Below, one piece after another: positions 44,526 to 53,097 of a stretch of 64,000 nt of DNA (its first letter is position 1; each line of letters begins with the position of its first letter). Origin of the DNA: JAMXLO01 sp963696645 (lineage in GTDB: Bacteria > Pseudomonadota > Alphaproteobacteria > Acetobacterales > Acetobacteraceae). The stretch lies in NCBI GenBank assembly GCA_963696645.1, contig CAVOKY010000008.1, positions 496,001 to 560,000 on the forward strand, given 5' to 3'. Below the pieces are notes generated by a model. It was not told where the DNA came from. It worked only from the letters and a program-made list of their open reading frames with translations, and did not search any database. Both the position numbers and the translations under genes were made by a program.

Positions 44526-45869
44526 TAAGGATTCGCCGAGAAACAAACAAATCAAGATAGCCCGAAGAACGCAGCGATAGAATCGCAGATTTGCGACCCG
44601 CGACGCGGATGCGGGCAGCTACCGTGGCGGGGTGATCGACGTTGACGACATTCGTTTGCGCTGGCGGCAGGCCGAGACATTTCTCGACGAGCGCGGCCGA
44701 CGGCTGTTGGCGGCGAATGAGGCCCTGGCGCACGGCTATGGCGGCGTCTCGGCAGTTGCGAAGGCGACTGGCCTGGCGCGGAGCACCATCAATCGCGGCA
44801 TTCGCGAACTGCGATTGGGCCGCAACGAGATCGGCAGCCGGGTCCGCCGTGCTGGCGGCGGACGCAAGAGCGCCGTGGTGCGCCAGCCGGATTTGCCGGC
44901 GGCACTTGAAACGCTGATCGAGGACGCCATCCGCGGCGATCCGTGCTCACCGCTGCGCTGGGTGAGCCGCAGTCTGCGTCACCTCGTCAAGGCATTGGCC
45001 GCGCACGGCTTCAAGGCGAGCCAACGCGTGGTGGCAAACCTGCTGCGGGAGCAGAACTACAGTTGTCAGGCCAACCGCAAGACGCGAGAGGGGGGCAATC
45101 ACCCCGATCGTGATGCCCAGTTCGCTCACATCAATGCGACGGTGAAGGCCGCGATCGCGGCCGGCGAGCCGGCGATCTCGGTCGATACGAAGAAGAAGGA
45201 GCTTGTTGGCGATTTCAAGAACCATGGTCGCGAGCTACGCCGCAAGGGCGATCCGGAGCCGGTCCGGGTGCACGACTTCAAGATACCGGAACTCGGCAAG
45301 GTCGCGCCATACGGGGTCTATGACATTGCCGCCAATCATGGCTGGGTCAGTGTCGGCATCGATGCCGATACCGGAGCATTCGCCGTTGAGAGTATCCGGC
45401 GCTGGTGGTGGAAACTCGGCCAACCGCGTGACCCGAACGCCAAGTGTCTCACCATCACCGCGGACTGCGGCGGCAGCAACGGGCCACAGGTAAGGCTATG
45501 GAAGCGCGAATTGCAGCGCTTCGCCAATGAGGCTGGCCTGAGGATAACCGTGACGCACCTGCCCCCTGGCACCAGCAAATGGAACAAGATCGAACATCGC
45601 CTGTTCGCCTTCATCACCATGAACTGGCGTGGCAAACCGCTGGTCAGTCATCAGGTCATCGTCCAACTCATCGGCGCCACGACGACCGACACCGGCCTCA
45701 AGGTCTGCTGCGAGATCGACGCCAACCTCTACCCGAAAGGCCTCAAGGTGACCGACCGCGAGATGCACGCGATCAACATCTCACACGATGAATTCCACGG
45801 TGAATGGAATTACACCATCTCACCTAACCAACAACCGCCTTGAAGCAGTTATTCCTCGGCGGGCCCTAA
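44526..45869 (+). mobile_element. ISAzo13-family insertion sequence (approximate ends)
   Basis: A roughly 1.34-kb element around an intact ISAzo13-type transposase. Imperfect terminal inverted repeats are TAAGGATTCGCCGAGAAA (left) and TTAGGGCCCGCCGAGGAA (right, inward). No clear target duplication is visible, so the ends may be off by a few bases. Confidence 0.72.
44632..45843 (+). CDS. ISAzo13 family transposase
   Basis: A 403-residue transposase: an N-terminal helix-turn-helix (GGVSAVAKATGLARSTINRG), a conserved CSPLRWVSRSLRHL segment, and a DDE core with AISVDTKKKELVGDFKNHGR (D), CLTITADCGGSNG (D) and PPGTSKWNKIEHRLFAFI (E). The start is GTG. Complete frame, so the element may be functional. 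Confidence 0.95.
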   Translation: MIDVDDIRLRWRQAETFLDERGRRLLAANEALAHGYGGVSAVAKATGLARSTINRGIRELRLGRNEIGSRVRRAGGGRKSAVVRQPDLPAALETLIEDAIRGDPCSPLRWVSRSLRHLVKALAAHGFKASQRVVANLLREQNYSCQANRKTREGGNHPDRDAQFAHINATVKAAIAAGEPAISVDTKKKELVGDFKNHGRELRRKGDPEPVRVHDFKIPELGKVAPYGVYDIAANHGWVSVGIDADTGAFAVESIRRWWWKLGQPRDPNAKCLTITADCGGSNGPQVRLWKRELQRFANEAGLRITVTHLPPGTSKWNKIEHRLFAFITMNWRGKPLVSHQVIVQLIGATTTDTGLKVCCEIDANLYPKGLKVTDREMHAINISHDEFHGEWNYTISPNQQPP

Positions 45870-45941
45870 GGGCGCAATACGGGCAACAGCAGCCGTTCAG
45901 GTGCTCAGAGCCAACGCCGCCGGGTCGTGGACACGGCGCGC

Positions 45942-46712
45942 TTACTGCGCCGTCATGCCGCCATCGATCACCAGTTCCGAGCCGGTGACCCAGGATGCTT
46001 CGCCGGACGCAAGGAACAGCACGCCATTGGCGATATCCAGGGCGGTGCCGAGCCGACCCATCGGCGTGCGATTGAGCAGCAGCTGGCGCACGGCCGGATC
46101 GCTGAAGCGCTGCTCGGTCAGCGGCGTATCCGCGTAGCCGGGGTGCACTGAATTGATGCGGATATTTTCCTTCGCATATTGCAGCGCTGCCGATTTGGTG
46201 AAGGTCGTGATGGCGCCCTTGGCGGCCGAATAGGCCGGCGAGGTGGGGCTGCCGACAATGCCCATCACCGAGGACGTATTGATAATCGACCCGCCACCGC
46301 CTTTGCGCATGGCCGGGATCGCCGTACGGGTGCCCAGGAAGACCCCTTTTGCATGCACGTTCAGTTCACGGTCCCAGATCTCCACCGTGATGTCCTCGAC
46401 CTTGCGGGGGAAGGATACACCGGCGTTGTTGAACAGGATGTCGAGCCGTCCGTGCGCCGCCATCACCGCGTCCACGACCTGCGCCCAATTCTGTTCCGAT
46501 GTCACGTCGAGGTGCAGGTAGCGGGCGTCATGGCCCTCGGCGCGGAGTGCGGCCGCCGAGCGCTCGCCCAGGTCGTCGCGGATGTCGGTCAGCACCACTT
46601 TCGCGCCCTCGCGCACGAACAGATGCGCCGCCGCGCCGCCGAAGCCCATGAGTTCGCCCTTGATCGCCGCCGCCGCACCGGTCAGCAGCGCTATTTTGTT
46701 CTGGAGCCGCAT
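45942..46712 (-). CDS. SDR family NAD(P)-dependent oxidoreductase
   Basis: A 256-residue classical short-chain dehydrogenase. It has DILFNNAGVSFPRK (NNAG), INTSSVMGIVGSPTSPAYSA with the Ser...Tyr-x3-Lys triad (YSAAK), and INSVHPGYADTPL. The cofactor loop is slightly unusual: TGAAAAIKGELMGFG carries an insertion relative to TGxxxGIG. The ATG at 46712 follows GGGGGGACACA and is preferred over 46730. Substrate unknown. Confidence 0.92.
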   Translation of the reverse strand: MRLQNKIALLTGAAAAIKGELMGFGGAAAHLFVREGAKVVLTDIRDDLGERSAAALRAEGHDARYLHLDVTSEQNWAQVVDAVMAAHGRLDILFNNAGVSFPRKVEDITVEIWDRELNVHAKGVFLGTRTAIPAMRKGGGGSIINTSSVMGIVGSPTSPAYSAAKGAITTFTKSAALQYAKENIRINSVHPGYADTPLTEQRFSDPAVRQLLLNRTPMGRLGTALDIANGVLFLASGEASWVTGSELVIDGGMTAQ

Positions 46713-47190
46713 TGTGTCCCCCCGTTTCATTGGTGATCGGCGGGAGGATGCGCCATTTCGCGGCGTGCCTCCATTGGCGCACCGCGGACCTGCTTGGGTC
46801 GGATACTCGCGCTGCGAGCGTGTGTCGGAATGTCCGAAGTGGGTTGAAAGCCGAATCCTGGACTTTTACACTCGAGGCCCGTAGGTGACGATTGAGCCGT
46901 CAGTGCGTGCGCTTGTAGTCAGTAACCCGCACGACCATGTTCGGAAAGCCGCTCAGCACCTCGTTCGGAAATTTCTCTATAAGTGACAGCGAACGATCGT
47001 CAGCAGGGCTTTGCTCAGTGAAGGAGCGCGAAATTGCATGCTGCCAAATTTGAGGTCTATATCGCACCAATGAGCTCAATAGGAAGCTGCCGAGAAATTG
47101 AAGGGAGTATTCGTTCAGTGAACCCGCGCCGGATTGCGCGGCGTGCTTGTGCAACTTCAACGCGCTGTAAGGCCGCAAAGCACGGTCGCC
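46713..47190. other. stretch without a supported gene
   Basis: About 480 bases between the SDR gene and the Uma2 gene. A 92-residue minus-strand frame (46900-47178) exists but has no RBS and no recognisable motif. Base composition is less GC-rich in the middle (around 46,950-47,110) than in neighbouring genes, suggesting old intergenic or foreign DNA. Confidence 0.4.
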
Positions 47191-47751
47191 CTACGCCGCG
47201 CCGTAGATTTCTTCCGTGGTAATGACGATCCCGGGCGGGTCCATCGCGATCGATCCGTTGACGATGATCCGTGTCTCGATGCCGTCTCGGGTCGGGCGGT
47301 GATGGGTCATCATTCGGCGCGTTCGATGAACGATGAGATAGTGCGCGACGGATGGCACGCAGAAATAGTCAGCCAGTTTGCCGCCGGTGTCCGTCGATGT
47401 TGGGCCGGGCGACAGGACTTCGACGATGATCACTGGGTTCGGTGCCGCGACCGCATCGTCGGCCATCGGCTCACCGTAATTCACCAGCGCGTCCGGTTCG
47501 TAGTCACTGTCGCCGGTCTCCACCGTCGCACCATCGGGCAATGCCCGGCAAGGCACGCAGGCGACGGCTACCGCGCGATCCAGCACCTTGTAGAGTGCTC
47601 CCTTGATCCGCAGGTGCGCGCCGCGCTCGGATGCCATAGCCACGATCCAGCCATCCACGCGGTCGTAGCGGCCCGTCGTCTGGGCTTCACACCACCGCCT
47701 GAACTGCTCGCGGTAGTAGTATTTGTCGGTCTTGGATTGCGCGAGGTTCAT
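47191..47751 (-). CDS. Uma2 family (DUF820) putative restriction-endonuclease-fold protein
   Basis: A 186-residue PD-(D/E)XK-fold protein. ALPDGATVETGDSDYEPDAL (D), NPVIIVEVLSPGPTSTDTGGK (ExV-type motif) and LADYFCVPSVAHYLIVH are the family core. Uma2 proteins are multi-copy in cyanobacteria and alphaproteobacteria and have no settled function. GGAGG lies 5 bases before the ATG at 47751. Confidence 0.87.
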   Translation of the reverse strand: MNLAQSKTDKYYYREQFRRWCEAQTTGRYDRVDGWIVAMASERGAHLRIKGALYKVLDRAVAVACVPCRALPDGATVETGDSDYEPDALVNYGEPMADDAVAAPNPVIIVEVLSPGPTSTDTGGKLADYFCVPSVAHYLIVHRTRRMMTHHRPTRDGIETRIIVNGSIAMDPPGIVITTEEIYGAA

Positions 47752-47810
47752 CAAAAGCCTCCAATCGCGACCGACGGTATCATGGATCGGCTCACGGGGC
47801 CATTCGCTCG

Positions 47811-47876
47811 CGCATACTCGGTCGCGTGACGCGCGCCGACACTCCAGCAGCCGGTGTGCATCCCCTGCCCCGAGAT
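47811..47876 (-). pseudogene. relic fragment of an HpcH/HpaI aldolase gene
   Basis: These 66 bases align with 53485-53550 inside the HpcH/HpaI gene with about 5 mismatches. Translated on the minus strand they give ISGQGMHTGCWSVGARHATE, against ISGQGMHTGYRSFGARHATE in the intact gene. Nothing else of the gene is present; copy B of the 1,830-bp element begins 9 bp away. It is a short remnant of a paralogous aldolase gene. Confidence 0.75.
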
Positions 47877-47885
47877 GTCATGCTG

Positions 47886-49715
47886 TAGGCGCTTAAGGGC
47901 GAAGCCCGACAAAAAATTTGTCGATGGTCAGGCAGCGATGCCGAGTTCGCGAAAGACGCCGTTCATGGCGAGTTGCAGGTCCTGGTAGTGGCGATCGATG
48001 GCGCGCGGGTTTTGTCCTCCTCGGGTGGGGCTGATGTCTTGAGCGGCCGCGAGGAGTGGCTTGAGGGCTTTCTCTCGGAGCACGAGTAGGGCCGTGATAG
48101 CGCGCAGACCGGACGGCATCGCCTCGTAGCGACGCGTCGCGCCGATCCGCTGGACGATCTGTTTGCCGCGGAGTTTCTTCAGATCATACGCGGCCTGGCG
48201 GGGGCCGTAGAGCGGTGCGCTGTGATTGCGGAACGCGCGGACCTGATCGGCCAGTGCCGAGGCGGTGAAGCCATCAGCTGAGGCTGACAACGCGATGACA
48301 GCCTCAGCGACGTGACGCAGGCGCGGCTTGTTGAGATCGATTCCCCCGACCACGGTTTTACCAACCCGTGACGGCAACGGCAGACGCTCGAGCATCTCAT
48401 CGCCGACGAAGCATTGATCGATGCAACTCAGCGCCTCCATGAATCGCTCGAGCATGCCCTTCAATCGGCGGACGATTTCGGGGAAGTTATCCAGTAAGCG
48501 CCCGCAGCGGAACTCCCGGATATTGTGAGCTACAGCCTCAATGCGAAGTACGCGTTCGCCTTTTGAATAGATCTTCAACGCCAGCTTGCCGCAATGCAGC
48601 TTGAAGACCGTCAGATCATACGTAGGTCTCTCGACCGCGACTCCCCATTCGGCCGCCCGCATGTTGCGTGGACGGTATTTCGGCCGGCCCTTGTCGCTGA
48701 GGATGGTCTTTATCGTCTTCAGGTCCAACGGCGCCCGGCTACGATCGATCAGGGCTTGGAAGACTTGCTCCATGCGTCCGCCAACCAGGAATATCAGGTT
48801 TCGGCTGTACTCCATTTGATAGTTGGAGAAGTGATAACGGAACCCGCTGCGTTTCTGCTCCTCAAAGTCGAGCGCAAAGCACAAGCAGCAGCGGTAAATC
48901 CACCGCTCACAGACCTCACTCAATCGCCCTATAGCTCGTTGCTCGGACAAGGTCTCTGCGATCTTCGCGAAACCGGACGTGTCACCGATGGCGGTGAAAC
49001 AGTTGCCTTCCTTGGTGAACCCGATGCCCGCCTTGCGCGCCTGGCAGGCGACGTATTCATGGCCGTTCAAGATCACCTGGGCAGGGAACGGTGGGTGCCC
49101 GCTGATCTTGATGGTGACATGCCCCCAATCACGGTCGAGAATATGAAACGAGTAGTGGTTCACATAAGGCTTCTTCCGCTCAAGGTGGTAATTCGACTCG
49201 ACGTGCCACACCGGTGCCTGGGCTCGACCGACCAGGACCAGAAACAAGCCCTCGATCACCGCTGTCTTGGCCAGATAATCGTCGGCCACGTCATGCTTGC
49301 GCTCTCCTGCCACACAATCGATTACCGGGATGTCGTGCGCTTTGGCGTAGCCTCGCACGCGCCGGCTGAACCGGCCGGCCAACCGCATCAGATGGGCGTT
49401 GTCCAGAGTGTCGTCTGATCCAGTGAGCGCCCGCCACCACACGCGGAAACCACCAGGGCTATGACCCATCCCGAAGTAAGCGTTCAGAACGATGCGGTCC
49501 ACGCAATCGTAGCTGCCGCTCAGCAGCTCTTGATAGAGCTCGCTCAGTCCGTCGGTCATGGCCCGCTCCCTCGGCGTACTGCCGAACTCCGATGTCTATC
49601 CGAGACGAGCATACCGACTACCGACGGCACATTGGCCAGTGGCAAGGCATTTGACGCGGCGGAACTGCCCCGCAGGGGCCACTTTTCCACAGCCATGTCT
49701 GGGGAAAAGCGTAGT
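47886..49715 (-). mobile_element. unclassified 1,830-bp repeated element, copy B
   Basis: Reverse-orientation twin of 28961-30790, same length and same terminal sequences (TAGGCGCTTAAGGGC at the low edge, GCGTAGT at the high edge). At least three base differences are visible, two of them changing the protein. On its 5' side it begins 3 bp after the vapC stop codon; on its 3' side lies an HpcH gene relic. No target duplication or terminal inverted repeat is seen. Subterminal hairpins match copy A. Confidence 0.8.
47928..49559 (-). CDS. putative transposase-like protein of the 1,830-bp element (copy B)
   Basis: A 543-residue protein nearly identical to the one at 29117-30748; it differs at KTILSDKG (Gly to Ser) and KGMLERFMEAL (Gln to Arg). 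The frame is intact in both copies, which with the few substitutions suggests recent spread or sequence-homogenising recombination. Conserved blocks and winged-helix tail are as described for copy A. Confidence 0.7.
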   Translation of the reverse strand: MTDGLSELYQELLSGSYDCVDRIVLNAYFGMGHSPGGFRVWWRALTGSDDTLDNAHLMRLAGRFSRRVRGYAKAHDIPVIDCVAGERKHDVADDYLAKTAVIEGLFLVLVGRAQAPVWHVESNYHLERKKPYVNHYSFHILDRDWGHVTIKISGHPPFPAQVILNGHEYVACQARKAGIGFTKEGNCFTAIGDTSGFAKIAETLSEQRAIGRLSEVCERWIYRCCLCFALDFEEQKRSGFRYHFSNYQMEYSRNLIFLVGGRMEQVFQALIDRSRAPLDLKTIKTILSDKGRPKYRPRNMRAAEWGVAVERPTYDLTVFKLHCGKLALKIYSKGERVLRIEAVAHNIREFRCGRLLDNFPEIVRRLKGMLERFMEALSCIDQCFVGDEMLERLPLPSRVGKTVVGGIDLNKPRLRHVAEAVIALSASADGFTASALADQVRAFRNHSAPLYGPRQAAYDLKKLRGKQIVQRIGATRRYEAMPSGLRAITALLVLREKALKPLLAAAQDISPTRGGQNPRAIDRHYQDLQLAMNGVFRELGIAA

Positions 49716-49718
49716 GTC

Positions 49719-50171
49719 TTAGCCCAATGCCTTCCACGGATTGATCAGCGCTAGGCCACAGCCTGCAAAGCCGTCGGTATCACGCGTCACCACGGCAGCA
49801 CGAGCGACCAAGGCGGTTGCTGCGATCATTGCATCGAACGCACGGACCAGTGCCCCGGCCTGACGGCGGCTGACGATGATCTCGGCACAGCGGTCGGCGG
49901 CCGCTGTATCGAAGGCAACCACGCGACCGCGCAAATCCTCATCGAACATCGCCGCCACGGCATCGCCGAATGCGGCGCGGCCGCGGCCCCCCGGCATGAT
50001 GCCGATGCCGATGCCTAACAGGATTTCCGCGCGGGTGACGCTGGTGGTGTAAAGCGAGGCGCGCGGTTGCGCTGCGACCCAGTCGAACACCGCAGCATGC
50101 GGCGCGGGCCGCATCACCTCGGATATCACATTGGTATCGAGCACGACATCAGTCGAACCGGGGTGGATCAC
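49719..50171 (-). CDS. vapC: VapC-type PIN-domain toxin
   Basis: About 150 residues. VVLDTNVISEVMRP (first Asp), SVTRAEILLGIGI (Glu), FDTAAADRCAEI, and FDAMIAATALVARAAVVTRDTDGF (last Asp cluster) are the four-acid PIN ribonuclease motif. The GTG start at 50171 overlaps the stop of the upstream regulator by 4 bases (GTGA). No VapB antitoxin gene is adjacent. The unclassified element copy B begins 3 bp past the stop. Confidence 0.88.
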   Translation of the reverse strand: MIHPGSTDVVLDTNVISEVMRPAPHAAVFDWVAAQPRASLYTTSVTRAEILLGIGIGIMPGGRGRAAFGDAVAAMFDEDLRGRVVAFDTAAADRCAEIIVSRRQAGALVRAFDAMIAATALVARAAVVTRDTDGFAGCGLALINPWKALG

Positions 50172-51751
50172 GGACCGGTTTCGCCGGTTCCCTGCCAGCC
50201 CGCCTTGCGCAGTCCCTCCAGCATATGATCGTAAACCGCCTGTCTCATCCAGGGCATCCGCTGTTCCGCGAACAGGCGGAACGCATCCGGCGCGGCCCCG
50301 ATCGCCTTGTTCAACGCGGCGCGGGCTTCGTCGATCCGGCCGAGTTGGCCCAGTGCGGCGGCACGCCAACGATAGGCCCAGGGATGATCTGGATGATCCG
50401 CGATCAGGCGCGCAGTTTCGACGACTGTAGACTCGTAGTCTTGCTCAAAGTAGTAGCTCATCGCGATGATGCTGCGCACGGACGGATTGGATCCCAGGCG
50501 TGGATCCAGTCGGATGCCATACAGGATCGTTTCGCGTCCGTCCGCCGGCCGGCCGGTGAATATCCGCAGCCAGCCCTTGGCACGATAAGCCAGAACGCAA
50601 CTCGGGTTGATCGACAGAGCCTGCTCGGCGTAGGCGGCGCAAGCCGCGTAATCTCCATGGTTGCCCGCCGCCAATGCGCGAACCGCGAGCGCGTTGGCAT
50701 CCGCCGGGGCAAGCTCGAGCGCCTTGCGTGCTTCATCTTCCGCGAGGCGCAACGCTTCCAGCATCGGACGAGAGGCAAACACGGTGCCTTCAATCATGAG
50801 CAGTACTGCCAGTGCCGTGTGGGCCGCGGCAAGCGTCGGGTCGAGTTCGAGGGCGTGAACGAAGAGTTCACGTGCCCGCGGCATGTTTTCAGGCTTGAAG
50901 CGCGAGAGGTTCCACATCCCGCGTTTATAGGTTTCCCATGCGCCGAGACTGCCGGGCGGCTTGCGTAGTACCCGCCGCTGTTCGGCATCATCGACAGCCG
51001 GTTCAATGGCTCTGGTGATCGCAAGCGTGATCTCGTCCTGCACGACGAATACGTCGGCGAGATCACGGTCGTAACGCGCCGCCCAGACGTGAGCCCCGGT
51101 TTCCGCATCGATAAGCTGCGCGTTGACACGAACGCGCTCACCATCGCGACGCACACTGCCTTCCAGCACGTAGCGAACCCCGAGCTCGCGCCCGATCTGC
51201 CTCACGTCGACGGTATTGCCTTTGTAGGAGAAGCTTGAATTGCGGGCGATCACGAACAGCCACCGTATGCGCGACAACTCGGTGATGATGTCGTCGGCGA
51301 TGCCGTCGGAGAAGTACTCCTGCTCCGGGTCGCCGCTCATATTGGTAAATGCGAGAACGGCGATCGACGGCCTGTCAGGCAACGGCGCCGCGCCGGCCGT
51401 CGACCGGCTGTTCGCCGGGCCGGCAACGGCGGCCACTTTGGACGTGAAGATATAGCCGCGGCGTGGCGCTGTCTTGATGATCGACTGCGCGTCGTCATGA
51501 ATGGCCCGGCGAATGTCCCGGATGCATTGCGTTATACCGTTGTCGTTTACGATGACATCCGGCCAGATCGCCTGATTGATCCGGTCACGGTCCAGCAAGC
51601 AACCGGCATTCTCGACGAACAGCCGCAACAGCTCAAAGGACTTGTGCCGTAGCGCGACTTCCTCGCCAATCTCATTCAGCAGGAGGCCGCGCGCGATGTC
51701 GATAACGAAACCTTCAAATTGATAAACCGCGTCTCCGGCAGTGGTATCCAT
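50168..51751 (-). CDS. CadC-type winged-helix/TPR regulator
   Basis: A 527-residue protein with an OmpR/PhoB-like winged helix (FEGFVIDIARGLLLNEIGEE, INQAIWPDVIVNDNGITQCI, KTAPRRGYIF), then a FlgO/TolB-like domain (PSIAVLAFTNMSGDPEQEYF, DGIADDIITELSRI, YVLEGSVRRDGERVRVNAQL), then about 200 residues of TPR repeats (for example ALELDPTLAAAHTALAVLL). Many alphaproteobacterial relatives are annotated as adenylate-cyclase-like or CadC regulators. GGAGGAGG lies 4 bases before the ATG at 51751. Translational coupling to vapC is odd for this family. Confidence 0.88.
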   Translation of the reverse strand: MDTTAGDAVYQFEGFVIDIARGLLLNEIGEEVALRHKSFELLRLFVENAGCLLDRDRINQAIWPDVIVNDNGITQCIRDIRRAIHDDAQSIIKTAPRRGYIFTSKVAAVAGPANSRSTAGAAPLPDRPSIAVLAFTNMSGDPEQEYFSDGIADDIITELSRIRWLFVIARNSSFSYKGNTVDVRQIGRELGVRYVLEGSVRRDGERVRVNAQLIDAETGAHVWAARYDRDLADVFVVQDEITLAITRAIEPAVDDAEQRRVLRKPPGSLGAWETYKRGMWNLSRFKPENMPRARELFVHALELDPTLAAAHTALAVLLMIEGTVFASRPMLEALRLAEDEARKALELAPADANALAVRALAAGNHGDYAACAAYAEQALSINPSCVLAYRAKGWLRIFTGRPADGRETILYGIRLDPRLGSNPSVRSIIAMSYYFEQDYESTVVETARLIADHPDHPWAYRWRAAALGQLGRIDEARAALNKAIGAAPDAFRLFAEQRMPWMRQAVYDHMLEGLRKAGWQGTGETGP

Positions 51752-51970
51752 GCCTCCTCCAAAGTGCCAGTCCAGTCGCAATGGTCTCCGCCGCTGCCGC
51801 ACGCCATCGGCCAGGGGTGGCGTCGGCAGAGATTGCGGGAGCCACCAGGATAGTTGTCAACCGCCGATTTCACCAGATTTCAGGCAGATTTAACCTTCGA
51901 TTTCAGGACAATTCTCCCATTTCGTGCTTCGTTCGATAGCGATGAACTTATGTCACCGGGAGAGAAACAA

Positions 51971-52934
51971 ATGTGGAAGATCGCGATCGGTCTCTTTATC
52001 GGCGTTCTCTTCCTGGCGCCGGAAGCCAAAGCGCAGTTCGCGCGTCAGGAAGTACTCGGGTTCCAAAGTGAAACAATGTCCGAGAGCGACTTCCTCACCG
52101 GGAAGCCGGGGACGCCCGTCACACTCGCCGGATACCTGCGGCTGCCGAAGGCCAACGAAAAGAATCCCGTCGTTGTCCTGTTCCACGGCGCGGGCGGTCT
52201 CCTGGGAGACGGCGGTATGATAAATGAATGGTCTCGCGTCCTGAATGAAGCGGGCATCGCCACGTTCGTGGTCGACAGTTTCGCTGGCCGCGGTGTCGCG
52301 ACCCTGGCCGAACTCGGCACGGGTCAGCCCCGTCAGCAGAGTGGTTGACGCTTACCGCGCGCTCGATTTGCTTTCGAAGCATCCCCTTATCGATGCCAAC
52401 AGGATCGCGGTCATGGGGTTTTCTCACGGTGGCAGCGCGGCGCTTTACTCCGGCCTGGTGCGATTCCAAAAACTGCATGGAAATCCAGACGTGCGATACG
52501 CCGCGCACATCTCAGTTTATGGGCTTTGTGTAACGACATACCACGAGGACGATCTGCTGGATCAAAGGCCGGTGCTCGTCCTGCATGGGACGGCCGACGA
52601 CTGGGTACCGGTCGCAGCGTGCCGCGACTATACAGCGCGGCTCGGCAAGGCCGGCATGAACGTGCGCCTCATCGAGTACCCCGGCGCTTACCACCTGTTC
52701 GATAGTCCCGACCGACGGGCGCAGGTGAAGCTCCCGCAAGCGTCAACACTGAGGAATTGCCGGTTCGTCGAGGCCGAAGGTGGCTCCATCATCAACGCAG
52801 TGACCAAACAGCCTATGTCGATGAGCGATCCCTGCGTTGAGAAGGGAGTAACGCTCCAGTACAACGAAGCCGCCGCCAACAAGGCGCAGGAAGACGTTAA
52901 AGCGTTCCTGAGGGACGTCTTTGCGCAGAAGTAG
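51971..52934 (+). pseudogene. exported dienelactone hydrolase-family protein, one-base frameshift
   Basis: An N-terminal signal peptide (MWKIAIGLFIGVLFLAPEAK) leads into a dienelactone-hydrolase alpha/beta fold: VVVLFHGAGGLLGDGGMINE. The first frame ends near 52346 (TGQPRQQSG). The next frame carries VVDAYRALDLLSKHPLIDAN, the nucleophile GFSHGG, HGTADDWVP (Asp) and YPGAYHLFD (His) to the stop at 52934. A one-base error near 52,330 would join them into about 320 residues. GGAGAGAAACAA precedes the ATG. It may be a real mutation or a sequencing slip. Confidence 0.82.
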
Positions 52935-53097
52935 GCTTGGCGCCTCGCACTCTCGATATCGAATCCAGGTTGGGAGCCGTGGCAGGCAAATGCCTTACCC
53001 CGGTTGGATGCAGACATTGCCCGGCCATGCAAAGACAGGTTCTCAGGCGAGATGCGGGTTGCCCAATGCCCACACTCTCAGCCGCGGTTACCGCTTC

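Noticed and set aside
46900..47178. A 92-residue minus-strand frame
   Set aside because: No RBS, motif or neighbour context supports it.
28961..49715. The two 1,830-bp copies considered as the ends of a composite transposon carrying bla and doc
   Set aside because: No target duplication is seen on the outer flanks, and each copy has its own distinct boundaries, so they are treated as independent insertions.
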